Shown piece by piece: positions 14,201 through 29,200 of a stretch of DNA of 64,000 nucleotides (positions are counted from its first letter, which is position 1; the number at the start of each line of letters is the position of its first letter). The translations under genes were made by a program, and so were the position numbers. The stretch spans positions 5,704,001 to 5,768,000 of the forward strand of contig OZ059898.1 in NCBI GenBank assembly GCA_964057225.1. Reading direction: 5' to 3'. The notes beneath the pieces are model-generated. The model did no database searches. It was not told the origin of the DNA and saw only the letters and a list, made by a program, of their open reading frames with translations. The DNA is from Auanema rhodensis (lineage: Eukaryota > Nematoda > Chromadorea > Rhabditida > Rhabditidae).

Positions 14201-17200
14201 TAAAAATTTGTTTTTACAGCACGTCAGCGATGAAACTGGAGATTACAGTGTTGCTATCTCCGGAATTGATGAAACTCCATTCTTCTCCATCCGTATTGCT
14301 TCTATTGACTCACATAACAAAGTCATCAGCCGTACAGAAGAAAAAACAGTTGGTGAAGCTGCTGAGCATACCTGTGTTGGATCAGCTGGTATTCCAACTG
14401 ATGTCCGTCCTGTCTTAGTTGATTCCACCAAGATTCGTATTGAATGGAATAAACCAGTCTGTGATGAAGCTATTGCACCAATTGATGGATATGAATATTT
14501 AGTAATGATATATACTATATAAGCACAACAAAGTTTATTATATTTTAGTTCCATGATTCATCGGAGATGCCAACTCACGATGGAGCTTCATATGTTGGTG
14601 GTAACGGAGTTACCATCTCTGATTTGATTCCAAATGCTAGATATACTTTCCGTGTTAGGTATAATAAGATTCATTAACTTAAGCATTCTTCATGTTATTG
14701 CTTTAGATCACGTTCCGGTAATGGACATTCACCATGGAGCGCATATCTTCATGTATCAACTCATATTGATGGTCTTGAAGGTATAGTTTATATTTTTATT
14801 TATATCTTATTAATATAATTATCAACTTGAAATGTTTATAATATAATAATCTCTAACAATATTAAGTTTCTAATCTCATTTAACCAACATAACTATAGAC
14901 CTTAAATTAACTGCAACTAATCACATCATCAACACATTTACACCTTCTAAGCAACGACGTCAAGCTAAACATCAGATTGTTGGTCTGTTTGCTTGTGAAT
15001 CGGCCACTGTAACTATGGTAACTTAACTTGTAGATCCTGAAAATTTCTACCAACTTCGATTGGTATTATGGCCACCAGAAGCCTATCTGGTTTGGACACC
15101 ATTGCGTGAACACCGGAATTTTGTAGCTAATTTCCAGTATGTACTTAGGTGTTTTACGTCAGACCATTGTGAAAACATATATCTGACTAATCATGTTTTG
15201 AATAACTGTTTTACTAGTACTAACACGTTTACAGGTTAGCATATAAAGAGAAAAGAAGTGAGAGATGGCGTGAAATCGCTGGAGCCCCTAGTGCCTTCAG
15301 ATGCCCAAACGACGTAGATGGCATAGATCGTGAAGATTACTGTTACAGCCTGAGGAATTTATTTTTTGGAATCCGATATATCAGCACTGTACTCAGTTGA
15401 TAACATATAATTGAACGATCATTAATCACCTACTACTAATCCTTTACAGATTACATATAGCTTAACTAACGGTGAACGAGTTCCTAAAACAAATTTGGAT
15501 TTCACTCTTGTTCAACTTGGTAATTAATCATGCTTCACGCTAATTGTGTTTTATTGGGTTATACTACTGCTTTATCCCCTATGTATATAGATGTCTTCAC
15601 GTATCATCTGAATGTCTAGTGTTTTCTTATTGCATGCATTTCCTTTGTTTCTAAACTCCCTAACATGCTTAACTTATTGTATTATGCTTTTAGCTAATAA
15701 TTATATAATCATGTATATATTATATTAATTATTATATTTCAGCTGGATTTAATCAACCATACAACAGTAAGCTTACCATATCTCAGCCTCGCATTGAACA
15801 GCAAGGTCTTCGTACTGTTGCTTATTGGAATGCCGAAGGAGATGCTTCCCAAGTTTATGGATTCCAAGTTTGCTAATTACGCTCAGCCAAATCAGAATTA
15901 TTTTTCCAGCTTGATATCCGAACTGATCAAGATCGTGAATGGAAAGAAACCGGAGGAATTCTCCGTAGTGAACCATCTCAAAGTCATTACCGTCAAGCTC
16001 TTGGAACTTTACCAGTTGCTTCCCAGTACTTCCTTCGTGTCCGTGCTGTAGATGGTACTATGTCCACTATTTCAACATCAACTCCAACATCTTTCTCTGT
16101 GAAATGCCAACGTAAGTATCAATATCGTCATTATATTCTATAACTCCTTATTGAAGCACCTATTTCTCCGGACAATATTCGATTAGATCGTGTTTCGGAA
16201 AATACCGTTCGTGTTTCCTGGAACTCTCCACAAGACGATCCAGCTTGTCAAACCTACTTCTTCATTACTGGAACTCAGAACGGACAAGCTATTAACGAGC
16301 GTGTTCCAGGAAGTGAGCGCAGTGTTGAAATCGAAGGACCTGCTCAAGGAGACTGGCGTGTTGAGGTAATTTTATTATAAATCAAAAGAAAAGCATAACA
16401 TTGTACTGTATTATAGGTTCGCACCGTAAATGCTGCCGGATCTGGACCATCTTCTCGTCAAGCCGTTCTCACCTCTGCCCAGCAATGTAAGCTTTAAGTT
16501 ATTAGTTTAATGTCTTTCTTCGTTTTTTTAATCAAAACCTTCCAATTTTTATAAAATAATTTTTGGTTTTGAAAGCAACTGCTTGCCAATTGCTAATTTT
16601 CAGATTTGCTCTTAAATATTTTTATATTCTCAGTTCTTTAAAATAGCATAATCAGTTATTATATTCCTATATCTATATATAACCATCAATTTTTATTGAA
16701 TACCTCAATATCTTTTCATAATTCTGTGAATTGTCATATTATTTCATCTTTTTGATCGTCTATGTTGTATTCATTTAGCTCATAAGCATCGAATTCGTGC
16801 GCATTTGCGACGCTCCAAGAGAACTGTTTGCGACCCGCGCATAGATTTCTGGTGTCGTGGTTCTAACGATGTGAACCGTCCATACTTGGATATGGAAACA
16901 GGAGGTAGATAACTAGATTAGAGAAGTAGGATGTTTATTCATTTATAGTAAACAAATTATATAAATTTGATTATTATAACTGAATATCATCTTAGAGTTT
17001 GATGTTTAGTGCGTGTGCATCAACTTCTCAATGCTCCTACGAACCCTATTTCAACCTATTATCTTACAACTTCTACCCTTCCAATATTTCACTCTTCTTC
17101 CAACTTTATCCAGCTCCTACTGCTTTCTTCTGTTTTGATTTCTGCTTCTTCTTCTAGCATGTACACCTACACAGAACATAATATAGAATTTCTATGACAC

Positions 17201-20200
17201 TTTAAATCAATTAACTAAACTTTCTTCTGATTATTCAAATTTTTTAAGTTTTTTTCCTATTAATCTATTAATTATGTTATTATTTTATTAGTTCTTTCAT
17301 TAACAAGTCTTTTAAGAACATTTATCTCATATTTGTGAGAAAAATTAACTTTTGAAAAGAAAGTTAATATATGAATTTTGATAAATTGTTCTAATCTTAA
17401 CATCCTTTTTTAACAAATTTACTTGTATAATTATTTTTTATATATTTAGCCCTTGTCTCTACTCCACGTGTTTCAACTCGTGGAAATGATCTTCATGTCG
17501 AATGGAGAAGTGAAGGCGACGGACGTGGTGTCTTCGGATATAGAGTTCAATTCCGTAATGAAAACTCCGGATGGAATCCTTATGGGTAATCTTGATTATT
17601 TGAAATATTTTGGATAATTCTTTCAATATTTAGACAAATTGTACCTTATGTTGGAGATAATATGGATTATTCTCAAACATTAAATGGACTTCAATCTGGA
17701 CATACTTACTTTGTTCATATTCAAGTTTTAGATCGTAATTCATATGTTATGTATGTTAGTCCAGAAGCATCTGCTAAGAGCAGTTGTACAGCCCCATCTC
17801 ATCCACCATCTCACCTCAATGTGCAAGCCCCTGATCCATCTCACGTGAAAGTTTCTTGGGTTTTGCCACCACAAAGCACTTGGGGATGTGCTGATCTTCA
17901 ATTCGAAATTCAAGTATGGATCCCTCACTGTATTCCGTTTAGAAATTAGTTTAGGTAGACGAGCCACGTGGGCATGCTCCTATCACTATTGGAGGAGGTC
18001 AAACATCTCATATCCTCAATAGTTTACCTAATCAGGCTTGGTCTGTGAAGATTCGTGCTAAGAACTCTGCTGGACATTCATCTTGGACACCAGCTGCTCA
18101 AGTTCGTACTTCACCTGGGGGTGAACTTATTATTGGACCTAATGTTGCCTACAGGTAAATATAAAATTTTATAAATAGTTTGGAATATATAAAATTTAGA
18201 CAAGGAAATCCAAGTATTTCTTGGAAATCTAAGGAAAATGTTGAAGATTTGATTGAAAGTTATGTTCTTGAATGGAAGGCTGTTAACGAACAACAATGGA
18301 GACAACACAGCAATCCAGTAAGAATCTAATTATCTTTTTCAATTTCACTTTTCTGTATTTTCAGATTCCATTCAGTGGATGGCAACGACCATACTCTATC
18401 GATTTGGGAGAATTGCCAAAAGGACAAAACTATGAAGTTCGTGTCGTCGCCAAAGATCCAAATCGAGGAACAGCCTTTACATCACCCGTTGTCACTATTC
18501 ACACTCAATCTACTTGTTCTAAGCCTCGCCGTGCTCCATCTAATTTGGAAGTAGCACCAATTGGACCTACTCAAATCCGCTTAACTTGGGCTCCTCTCCA
18601 TGAAACTGAATGGAACTGTGATCGTCTGTGGTACATTGTTAAGTACAGTACCCCTCGTAATCAAGGGTTCAAAAACTTGACAAATGGAGAGAACTCTGTT
18701 GTTTTTGAATCTGATCCATACACTAAGTGGACATTTGAAGTTCAAGCTGCTAATCCATCCGGCGAAACCGAATGGTCTCGCACTCAAACAGCTCAGACAC
18801 AAGATTCTCCACCAGGACCTGTTTCCGATTTACGTGTTATGCCTATGGGAGGAGACTCACTTCAAGTAACCTGGAGACCACCAACCAATCCTAACGGACA
18901 TATTACTCTATATGAGGTAACATACCAATTGTTATCTCGTGGTATGTGTGAAAATGCCAACGAAGCTCCACGAACTATCACCACATTGGGACCTCATCAC
19001 GTAATCTCCGGGCTTCATCCACATTCTCGTTACAGGTGTGTTTACAAATGATTGATCTGTTCAAAAAAAATTATTTTCAGAGTTGGTGTTGCCGCTAAGT
19101 CTACTCTTGTTGGTGAACGTGTTGCTCAGGAAGTTCAGACTGATCAAGCTGCTCCAACTGCTGCTCCAGTATACATTCGCGTTGAAGAGCCAAAGCAAAC
19201 TGAGGCAACTATCAGCTGGCAAAACCCTCCATGTATTCAAGTATGAATATCAAAAGTATATTACTTTATATCTATTGTTATTATAGACTAATGGTGAAAT
19301 CACTGAGTACGAATACGAAGTATCACCAGTTGATCGTCGCTCCAACGCTCAACGAATCACTAACACTGTTCGTGGAACTCGCGCTCAAGTATCTAATCTA
19401 CAGCCATATACCAACTATAACGTCAAAGCTCGTGCGTACACTGCTCGTGGTCCTGGACCATGGTCTAATGAAACTCCATTCCGTACTGCTTCAGCTGAAA
19501 CAGTTCAAGTAAATTATTTTATTATTAGTTTGAAAATTATGTTAACGTTATTCAGGCTCCAAATTTCGTACGTGTTGTTAACACTGGAGCTGATAACGCT
19601 CACCTTGTTTGGCAATCCCCACATCCAAACAACGGATACGTTGATAAGTACAAGTGCAAATTTGGAGTTGTGGGATCTCAGAAATTTGAAGAACGTCAAT
19701 TCCCAGCCGTATCCCCATGTCAACAACGTATGATTGAGCGCCAACAGCTTCCTCCAAGTCCACCAGGATCTCGTCTTCACTGCGGACGCATTGACAACCT
19801 ACAACCTGAAAAAACTTACGATTTCCAAGTTGCTGCTCACGTTAAGGATTCTGGATGGTCTTCTTGGTCACAACCTGAGCGTACTCTTGTTACCGATTCT
19901 CCAGTTCATATTCTTACTGTTGATAAGGTTGGGGGAAGTGAAAACTCATTGCACATTGTCTGGACTGTCCGTCCAGATGATCGCTCTCGTGTTACATCTT
20001 TCCGTCTCCACGTTCAACCTGTTGATGGATCAAACCGTCCACAGACATTCAATGTTGATCGTGCCACTTATCAATATCGTATTGAAAACCTCCGTCCACG
20101 TACTCAGTACAATGTTACTGTTCAAGCTGCTACATCAAAGGAAATGTGTGGAGTAAGTTTTAATTAAACTATTTAATATTATAAAATAGTTGATAATCAT

Positions 20201-23200
20201 TCTTAATTGTGATGTTTAGGGTACTACTACTACTATGTGGACTGATGCTGCTCCATTGACTGCATTAGCCGTTGCCCCACGTATTCTTGCCGAAGAAGCT
20301 ACTTCTATCACCATCGAATGGGACAGCCACAACCGTGAAGCAGGATCTTTCATTGTTGAATATCGTCTTGAAGGTGGAGCTTGGCAACAATCTGCTAGAC
20401 GCATACCTGCTCATCCATCTGTCACCACTTACACTGCTACTGTTGATAATCTTCCAACTAATAACGTTGTTGATCTTCGTGTTCGTGTAGTTAGTCAACA
20501 GAATGAGCAATCTAATCCATCCCCAGAAGTTCGTGGACGCACAAAATGTTCTCCACCACCAAATCCTCCACAGGGTATTCGTGTTGATGCTCCAAATACC
20601 AATGAAGTTCGTGTCTCCTGGACTCGTCCAGCTAAGAACACTTGGATGTGCGATGAAATGAATACTGAAATCAGCTACCGTGTTGGAAATCAACCAGAAA
20701 AAACTGTTAAAGTCCCAGGAGATCAGACTGAGTACACCTTCCCAGCTGAACCTAATCAACGCTGGATTATCAAGCTTCGTGCCACCAATCAAGTTGGACA
20801 CAGTCCATGGAGCGCTGAGCAAACTATTACCACCCGTCAAGGAGCTCCAGGATCTGTTCGTGATCTACGCGTTAAGGCTTTATCTCCTAACGAGGTTCAT
20901 GTTCAATGGCTGGCTCCTCTCGTTCAACGTGGTACCATTGTTGGTTATGACATCAGTTATCGTCTGAAACATCGTCTTGCTTGTCCAGAGGAAGAGCCCA
21001 GAGACGTCAGTCGCGACTTTGTTACCGTTTACAATCACAAAGATCTTGATTACACTATTACTGGTCTTCTACCATACTCTCTATATGAAGTTCGTGTTCG
21101 TGCTCGTACTACAGAACTTGGACCTGAAGAATCGAAGGAAGTTTCTACAGAACAACAGCCACCATCATCTCCACCACTCAATCTCGAACTTACTTATGCT
21201 CTCGAACGCTCATTATCCTTCCAATGGGAATCAGTTGATTGCTCACAGCGTCACGGACATATCGTTAACTACGAATACGAAATTCTTGGTCAAGACGATT
21301 GGGCTAAACTTGAACGTCAAATTGCTAACACATCTGATACAAAGATTACTATTGAAGGTCTTACTCCCTACACCAAATATATCATGCGAGTAAAGGCTTA
21401 TAACAGCATTGGTGGAGGTCCAAACACCGAAAATCTTGACGCCATGACTGCCAAGGCTAACGCTCCACTTCCACCACAAGATCTTGTTGTCGCTCAGGAA
21501 GGAACTGATTTCTTCATGGTTTCATGGCTTCCACCATATCCACCATACGGTCCTCATGATGCTTACAAGGTTCGCTACCAACTCTTGGGTCCCGACAACA
21601 AATGGAACACAATTGAAAAAGGAATTCATGATGCTGCTCTCAAATGCCCAGCTGAATCTCCAAGATTCTGCTTCAATGCTACCGGATTAGATTCAGGACA
21701 ACAATATCGTGTACAAGTTTCTTGTCGCATTGAAGGAGGAAACTATGGACCTTGGTCTTCTATCGTTATTGCTAATACACTTCAAGTTTTACCTGATGCT
21801 CCACGCGCTATTCATCTTATTGAAAAGAGTGATCACTCCCTTCATATTCGCTGGATACCACCTGTTGATCCTAAAGGACATGTAAAACAATATCGTGTTT
21901 CCATTGTTTCTCTTGATGATGTTAATGATCAGCGCAAGAGCTACACCGTTGATCATCCAACTCTCACACATCTCTTTGATGGCTTGACCCCAGAAACATC
22001 ATATAACATTTCGATTGCTGCTGGAACAAAACAAGGATTTGGACGTGAAATCTGGACTAGATACACCACAGATCCATTCGTCATTCCTGTTGTTGGAACT
22101 ATGCCAACAGTCACTCCTGATGGAGCATCAGCTTTAGATGTTCAATGGCAAGGAGTTGTAGATCCACAAAACCGTATCAAGGGATACATAATTGAAATTC
22201 GTAATGCTGACACACCTGTATGGCAAGAAATCGGAGGTGTTATTCAACACGACCCTGTGAAGAGAACTTATCTTAAGAAACTTACCGGTCTTGATCCTGA
22301 CACTCTCTACTTTGTTCGAATCAAGGTTGTTGATAACAAGCAACGAGTAGGAGTTCCATCACCTGAAGCCCAAGGGCGTACAGGATGTGCTGCACCAACC
22401 GCACCACCAAGCAATGTTAATCTTGCCTCTCCATCCAATGTTCAAGTTCGTGTTAGCTGGCAAGCTCCAGTTAAAGCTTCTTGGCTTTGCTCCAATATCA
22501 GATACCGCTTGGAATACACCAATGGAACTAGCGGACGCAAACAACTGGAAATTCCAAATGCTAACATTGAGCATATCTTTGATTCGCCATCAAACACCAA
22601 ATGGGTTGTGCGTATTCGCACCGAAAACGACGCTGGAGCCTCAGAATGGAGTAAGGAACTCGAGCTTACCACAGCTGAAGGTGCTCCAAGTGCTGTTCAA
22701 GATCTAACAGCTACTCCAAACGGACCAACAAGCGCTGTTGTATCATGGAAGCCACCTGCAAATCCAAATGGCGCCATCACTGGATACACTCTTGTTTACA
22801 ACTTACGTTCAATCGGGCAGTGTGGACCACGTAGTTCAACTCCAATTGAGAAGCACGTACGTAGTGAAACTCAAACTCTCGATGGACTTCTTCCTGACTC
22901 CACTTATGATATTCATGTTATTGCCCATACCTCACATGCTGGACCCCAATCTTCAGTTGTATCTGTTACAACAGAAGAAGCTGTACCAACAGGCCCACCA
23001 ACCAATCTCCGGTGAGTAAAATTATTTAATTTGCTTTTTTTATCATATTTATTTTAGTGTGGGATCTGTTACATCTAATAGAGCTGATGTTATGTGGTCT
23101 CAACCTGATTGTGAGCTTCGCAATGGTAAAATCACCGATTACTATTACGAACTTGAAAGCATCGATAGCTGGGGACACAATACTTCTGATCATCATACTC

Positions 23201-26200
23201 AGGAACGTCTTACCCTTAACGATCTTGTTCCATACACTGAATACCGTGTTCGTGTTCGTGCCATCAATGCTGTAGGTGATGGACCATTTAGTGAATGGGT
23301 TACTTTCAACACCCAATCTGCTGCACCTCCAGCACCAACTGATCTTCAAGAAGAGGCCAGCTTCCCACATGCCATCGAAATTAGTTTCTTGCCACCAAGT
23401 CCTCCACATGGAAACATCGATTACTATCGTATTCGTCATACTCCATCAGGCGATGCTAACTACAAGGAAGTTCGCGTTGAAGTTGATCGTCTCGAATGCT
23501 CTGATTCCAACAAGCGCGATCGTTTGTGCTTCCGTGTATCTGAGCTTGATCCTGAACAAGAATATGATATTCAAGTAGCTGCTCACACTGAGGGAGGAGC
23601 ATGGTCTGAATGGTCTGATGCTTTGAACGCTCGTACCCAACAACAGAATATTCCTGTATTGGAACGTGAGCTCGAAGTTATTGATACCAAACCAAACTCA
23701 ATCTCCTTGAGATTCGAAGGATTGCCACAAGACCAAGCTACTCATGTTCTTGGATATATTCTTGAATACAAACCTGAAGATGATGGTTCTGAATGGCAAG
23801 AATACAATGGAATGATCAAGCACCGTAAGGGTCTTACTGATTATAAGGTTACTGTCAAGGAGTTGGAAACTGCTACCCTATACTTCTTCCGATTGAAGGT
23901 TGTTGGTAAGGGTGAGAAACGTGGAGCACCTGGACCAGAAACTAAAGCAATGACTAGCTGCGGAAAGCCAGAAGAACCACCTAGCAACATCAAACTAGAA
24001 AGTGTCGATTTCCAGACAATGAAGATTAACTGGCAGCCACCATCAGAAGACTCATGGCGCTGTGATGATGTTGAATTCGTAATAGACTATGTCAACACTA
24101 CATCACGTGGACAGTGGACAGTATCTGTAGATGCTCCAAATGAGCTTATCGTACCAACATTACCAGGAACCAAATGGGAGATCAAGATGAGAACTCAGAC
24201 TAAAGAAGACAACGCTAAGCCACAGACCAGTAAATGGAGTGACAAGGTTTCTTTGACTACCCAATCTCTTCCCGGAGAGTTGTTTGTCAATGTTGAGCCT
24301 CAAGGACCACGTGAAGCTGTTGTTACCTGGGATCTTCCTGATAAGGATCAGAAATGGAATTATGGAGTTGATATCACTTACCGTCTTAAACAACTTGGAG
24401 GATGCTCTGAAACCGCAAGTGGATCTCATGAACCTATTACTAAACTTAATGTGCAAGAGAAACAAATCAAGCTTGAAGATCTTGCTCCAGGAAGTTTGTA
24501 CGAAGTTATTGTAACTCCACGTAGACCACCGTCACTTCACTCTTCTATCGTCGCACCAAAGACTGTTAGAACCTTCCGTACTGACAACGATGTCCCAGTT
24601 GGACCACCAACAAATCTTCAATCAACAACTAGAAAGGATACTGAACTTGGATTCAAATGGGAAGCACCAGATTGTATTAATCAAAATGGAAACATCACTC
24701 AATACGAATTTGAATTGGTTGGACTTGACGAATGGAATGAGGGAGTTCGTGAGGGTGTCAGCTCTCGTCTCAACACTGTCGTTGATCAACTTCAACCTGG
24801 TTCCCTTTATGGTATGCGTGTTCGTGCGTACACTTCTGAAGGTCCAGGACCATGGTCTGATCAACTTAGTGTCAGAACTACCGGATCTGAACTTGGACCT
24901 CCACGTGAGCTCACAGCGGTTCAAACAAAATCAACCCAGATTCAACTTACATGGCTCCCACCATATCCAGAAAAGGCTATTGTCACAGCTTACAGAATTC
25001 GCTACAGTCCACGTGCAGATGACTCAAATCCAACTGAAGTTGAACTCTCCGGTGATGATTTGACTTGTACTGGATACAAGAGTCCTATCATCACAACCGC
25101 AAATCTTTGTGCCACCATCAAGGGACTCCAGCCATCTACAACTTATCGCTTTGCCGTTCAAGGACAATCAGCTTCTGGAACATGGGGAGAATGGTCCAGC
25201 GACTACTTCTCCACTACCAGAAAGGATGACAATGATCTTTTGGGCGGAAGTCTTCGACTTCTCTCAGCTGGCCATGATAATTTTAAAGTTAAATGGACTC
25301 CACCAGCTGTTATTGGAGAAAAGATTGATAAGTATGAGCTTTTCATCTCCGTGGCTTCTGTTCTCGATCAGAATCCTAAGAAGTATGAGACACCAGGACG
25401 CGTTTATGAATATCATTTCCGCGCATTAGAACCTGTAACCCAATACAACGTCACTGTTCAAGGATTGGATGAGAACAGCAAGCTCTGGTTCATATCCGCT
25501 GTCTTTGCCACCACTGACTTTGCTGAAGGTCTTCTCAGCTGGCTGCCAGCTCCAACTGATCTTCATCTTATTGAAAAGAGTGATACCATGCTTCACGTCG
25601 ATTGGGTACCACCTGAGATCTTTGATCCAGAGCAACGTGAATTGATTACTCATTATCGTGTTACTATTGCTCCATTTGATCATCATACAGGCATTACTGG
25701 AACACCAAAGAATTACACTGTTCCAGTTCCCGGAAATTCTATCAAATTCGAAGGACTTAATCCAGAAACTGTTTACAATATAACCGTCCAAGCTGGAACT
25801 AACTCTGGCTATGGTCATATTCTCTGGGGTACCTACAGTACTCTGGCACCTGGACAACGTCATATTCTCCGTCTCCTTAACCGTACTCCAACCACCTTAA
25901 CGGTAGAATGGGAACCAGTTTGGGGCCGTAGCCATAGTGGATACACTGTATGTTTTAATTTTTTTGAACGTATTTTTATGATTCTTATTTCAGCTTACTG
26001 CTAGATCTCTTCACTCAGTTTTCCCACATGTCAGAATTCACCAGCTTAAATCATTTGATGTCGATGCTTCTGAAACTGAATTTGTTATTCGTGGACTTCA
26101 TCCATCTACCGTATACAACGTTACTTTAACGCCAAAGGATCATAATGAAGTTGCTTGGGGTGCATATGCTACTCTACCACCTGGCTGGTTCATGGTCAAG

Positions 26201-29200
26201 AACTTGAAGCAATGTGACCGTACCGATTTCGCTGTTTCCATGAGCTGGGAACCTGTTGAACTCAACATGGCCTCAGATTATCAAGTCAGATATCTTCGTC
26301 TTAAGGATAACGAAGCTAGCTGGATGGAAGAAGTTGCTCGTCCAGCTAAAGAGCTGTTGTGCCCTAAGGATGGATGCGGACGTCTTTGTTATCTCGTCTT
26401 CAACTTACCACACAATCCATCTGAATATGTGTTCCAAGTTCGTGCTAAGGTTGACGGTGAATGGAACCACTGGAAGTCAGCACCAAAGAAGGTTATAAGT
26501 ACTGAGCCAGCTGAGGTTCGCCGTAGCTGTTGTATCGTACCTCCACCTTACTTCGTTGATAACATCGGAGCACCAGGAACCTACTGGGAAGTTGATGTTA
26601 ACCCTGCTGCTACAGAAAAGAACATTACGTAAGTTTCTACATAAGCTATGAACTCTCAAAAAATAATGTCTTGCAGGAGATATTATGTTGTTGTTGATGA
26701 ACGTGATCCCCCTGGAGATACCAACTGGACCGAACTCACTGACAAGGTTACAGCTAACAGCATGAAGATTCCATATTATGTTGCCGCATCCTTCAATTTG
26801 GAAACCCTTCCTGAACCTAGAAAGGTTGGTATCATCTTAAATTATTAAAACTGAATATAGTAATTTCTTAAATTCTAAAACGATTTGGTGATAAAAATCA
26901 GATTTTACGCTAATATTATGATCAGCCTTTTCGTTTACTCAAGCAATGTAAAGACCACTTATAGTTTCCTATCGTTCAATATATGAGGTGTTATACTACT
27001 TCTCATTCTCTCTCAAAATTTTATAAAGAGACTTTAATAGTGTTTGATTTAGTACATGTTTACATTGCATGCGACAATACTATATACAGACATTTTATTC
27101 TTTTATATTGTGAATAATCAATATAATAATAGCCTTCTTAAAAGAAGCATCATAACCTAACTTGATATAGCTAGCTGGATAAAAATCGTTTTATTTATTT
27201 GTTTTGAAATGTACTCATTCTATTGCTTTAGGTTCGCCTCGGAGATGGACAAGTTATTGGAGGTTATTTGAATTATCCATTAACTAAAGGAAAGAAATAT
27301 AACTATGAGATTTATACCATATGGAATGTAACTGGAGCACCATTAGTTGGACGTCTGAGAGGTACGTGATATGTTCTAAGTTACATTGAAAACTTCAATA
27401 ATCGAATGCGTTCATATGAAAGCTAAAGAGACAAAGAAATGGAGTAAACGCCTTTCTAACCAAGCAAAAATCAAAATAAGAAAGAAAATAAGGAACAAGT
27501 TTGCCAAAACTAGAAGCAATTATGTGTAAAAGAAGAAAAATTGGTAGAAATAAATAGTTTCTGTCTCTATCTCTCTCTATCTTTCTCTCTCAATCTCTCA
27601 ATCTCTCTATATCTCTTTCTTCCTATTGATATCATGATGTTAATGATGACCCTCCAAATAGCTTATAGCAATCTCTATCTTTGCGTATGCCTGCTAGCGT
27701 AAAATGATTAATAAATCGACAATAATGTGAAGATAAGTGATGGAAAAGGAAGCAGATATAGACAAGAAAGGTGGATACATAGAGTAGAGGTTTAATCAGC
27801 GGGTTTATCGATGAAGTATATGTTGTTCAGATATATCTATAATGTTTAGATCATTAATATCATCGGTAAAACAGAATGAAATTTCCAATCTAACGATATT
27901 TCATTTTTCACTCTTTACCTCTACTCTTTTTTAATGATCTCTCTATCTCTCACTCTCTCATTATAATAAGTTTTCATATTCTATCACCTACATTTCCTTA
28001 AATCAACCAATGCGCAACACACCCTTTTACACACATCCATGTTCTCTTATTTTTCTTTGTTTCTCTATTCCTTCTCTAAATCTCTTTCTTATTTATTATC
28101 TATAACAGTCAACTTTAATTCAAGAAATGAGATAGATAGTGAAGTTAACCATGAGATTCAGAATTTCAAGATAGCGTGAATAGAACCAACTTGTGGGGCG
28201 GAGAGAAATAAGGAGAAAATAGCGAAAATGTAAAGACCCAGACGATAAAGGAAATGCAAGCAGTACGACTGTGCAATTGACGAGATAGCACAGACGCAAC
28301 CGTTTAGTTAGCAAGAAAGCTGAATGACATGGAGAAAGAGAATTAAGAAATGGAGAAAAAGGATGGAGTATATAAAGGAAAGAAACGAGAGGAAGAGAGA
28401 AGATGAACAAGTGTGAGAGTAAAAGAGAATGAGAGAGAAAAAGAAAGAGGTAGAGACAGAAAGAGAGAAAGAGAGAGAGAGAGAAAGAGAGAGAGAGAAA
28501 GCCACCAGCAGCCTTGTCACCCCCTGTGGCCACCCTACGGTTTTGTCGTCATCTACGCTCTACCCCGTACGCACCGTAAATGGCTTGGCTGCCCGACGGT
28601 ACGTTTACATTCCTGACATCCTCATACGATTCTACAATCATTCATATATATTCGAGCTCTAATATATTTAATAGTTTATATACATTTTTATTAAAACAAT
28701 AGTTAAATAATTAGTTGTATTGTTTTCATTCTATAATTATAAAATATAAACATGATATCTATTGATAATAATATCCTATCAATTTATATTTTATTTTACA
28801 ATTATTCTTCTAGTTATGGCAAACATTTATCCTTTACTTATATTATTTCTATTATTTTGAAATTTTGTTTTTTAAGTTTCTCAAGCAATTACAACGAAAA
28901 AAAGCTTAACATTTTCTTATCAATAGTCGAATGTTAGTTTATAATTCATTTTCACTTGAAAAACTGTGAAATTCTTTAAATGTCATCATATCAATCAATG
29001 CCATTGAAATGAATTATAGTGTTTTTATTTCTTTTTAATTATTAAAATTTCATGAAATTAAATATATTACTTTAACTATGTATTATTATTTTGATTATTT
29101 CCAAAAACAGATCAAAAACATTCTAGATGTACGTAGTTTCTGGCAACGTGTACCATGGTGGTGGATAATTCCACTACTTGTCACATTATGTATTCTTCTA

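Noticed and set aside
17009-17197. Possible extra let-805 exon between 16904 and 17450
   Set aside because: The exons on either side join directly in phase, and this frame lacks a good donor and FN3-like sequence.
28120-28533. 137-residue minus-strand frame in a let-805 intron
   Set aside because: Mostly Ser/Leu/Phe derived from GA/CT repeats, with no recognisable domain.
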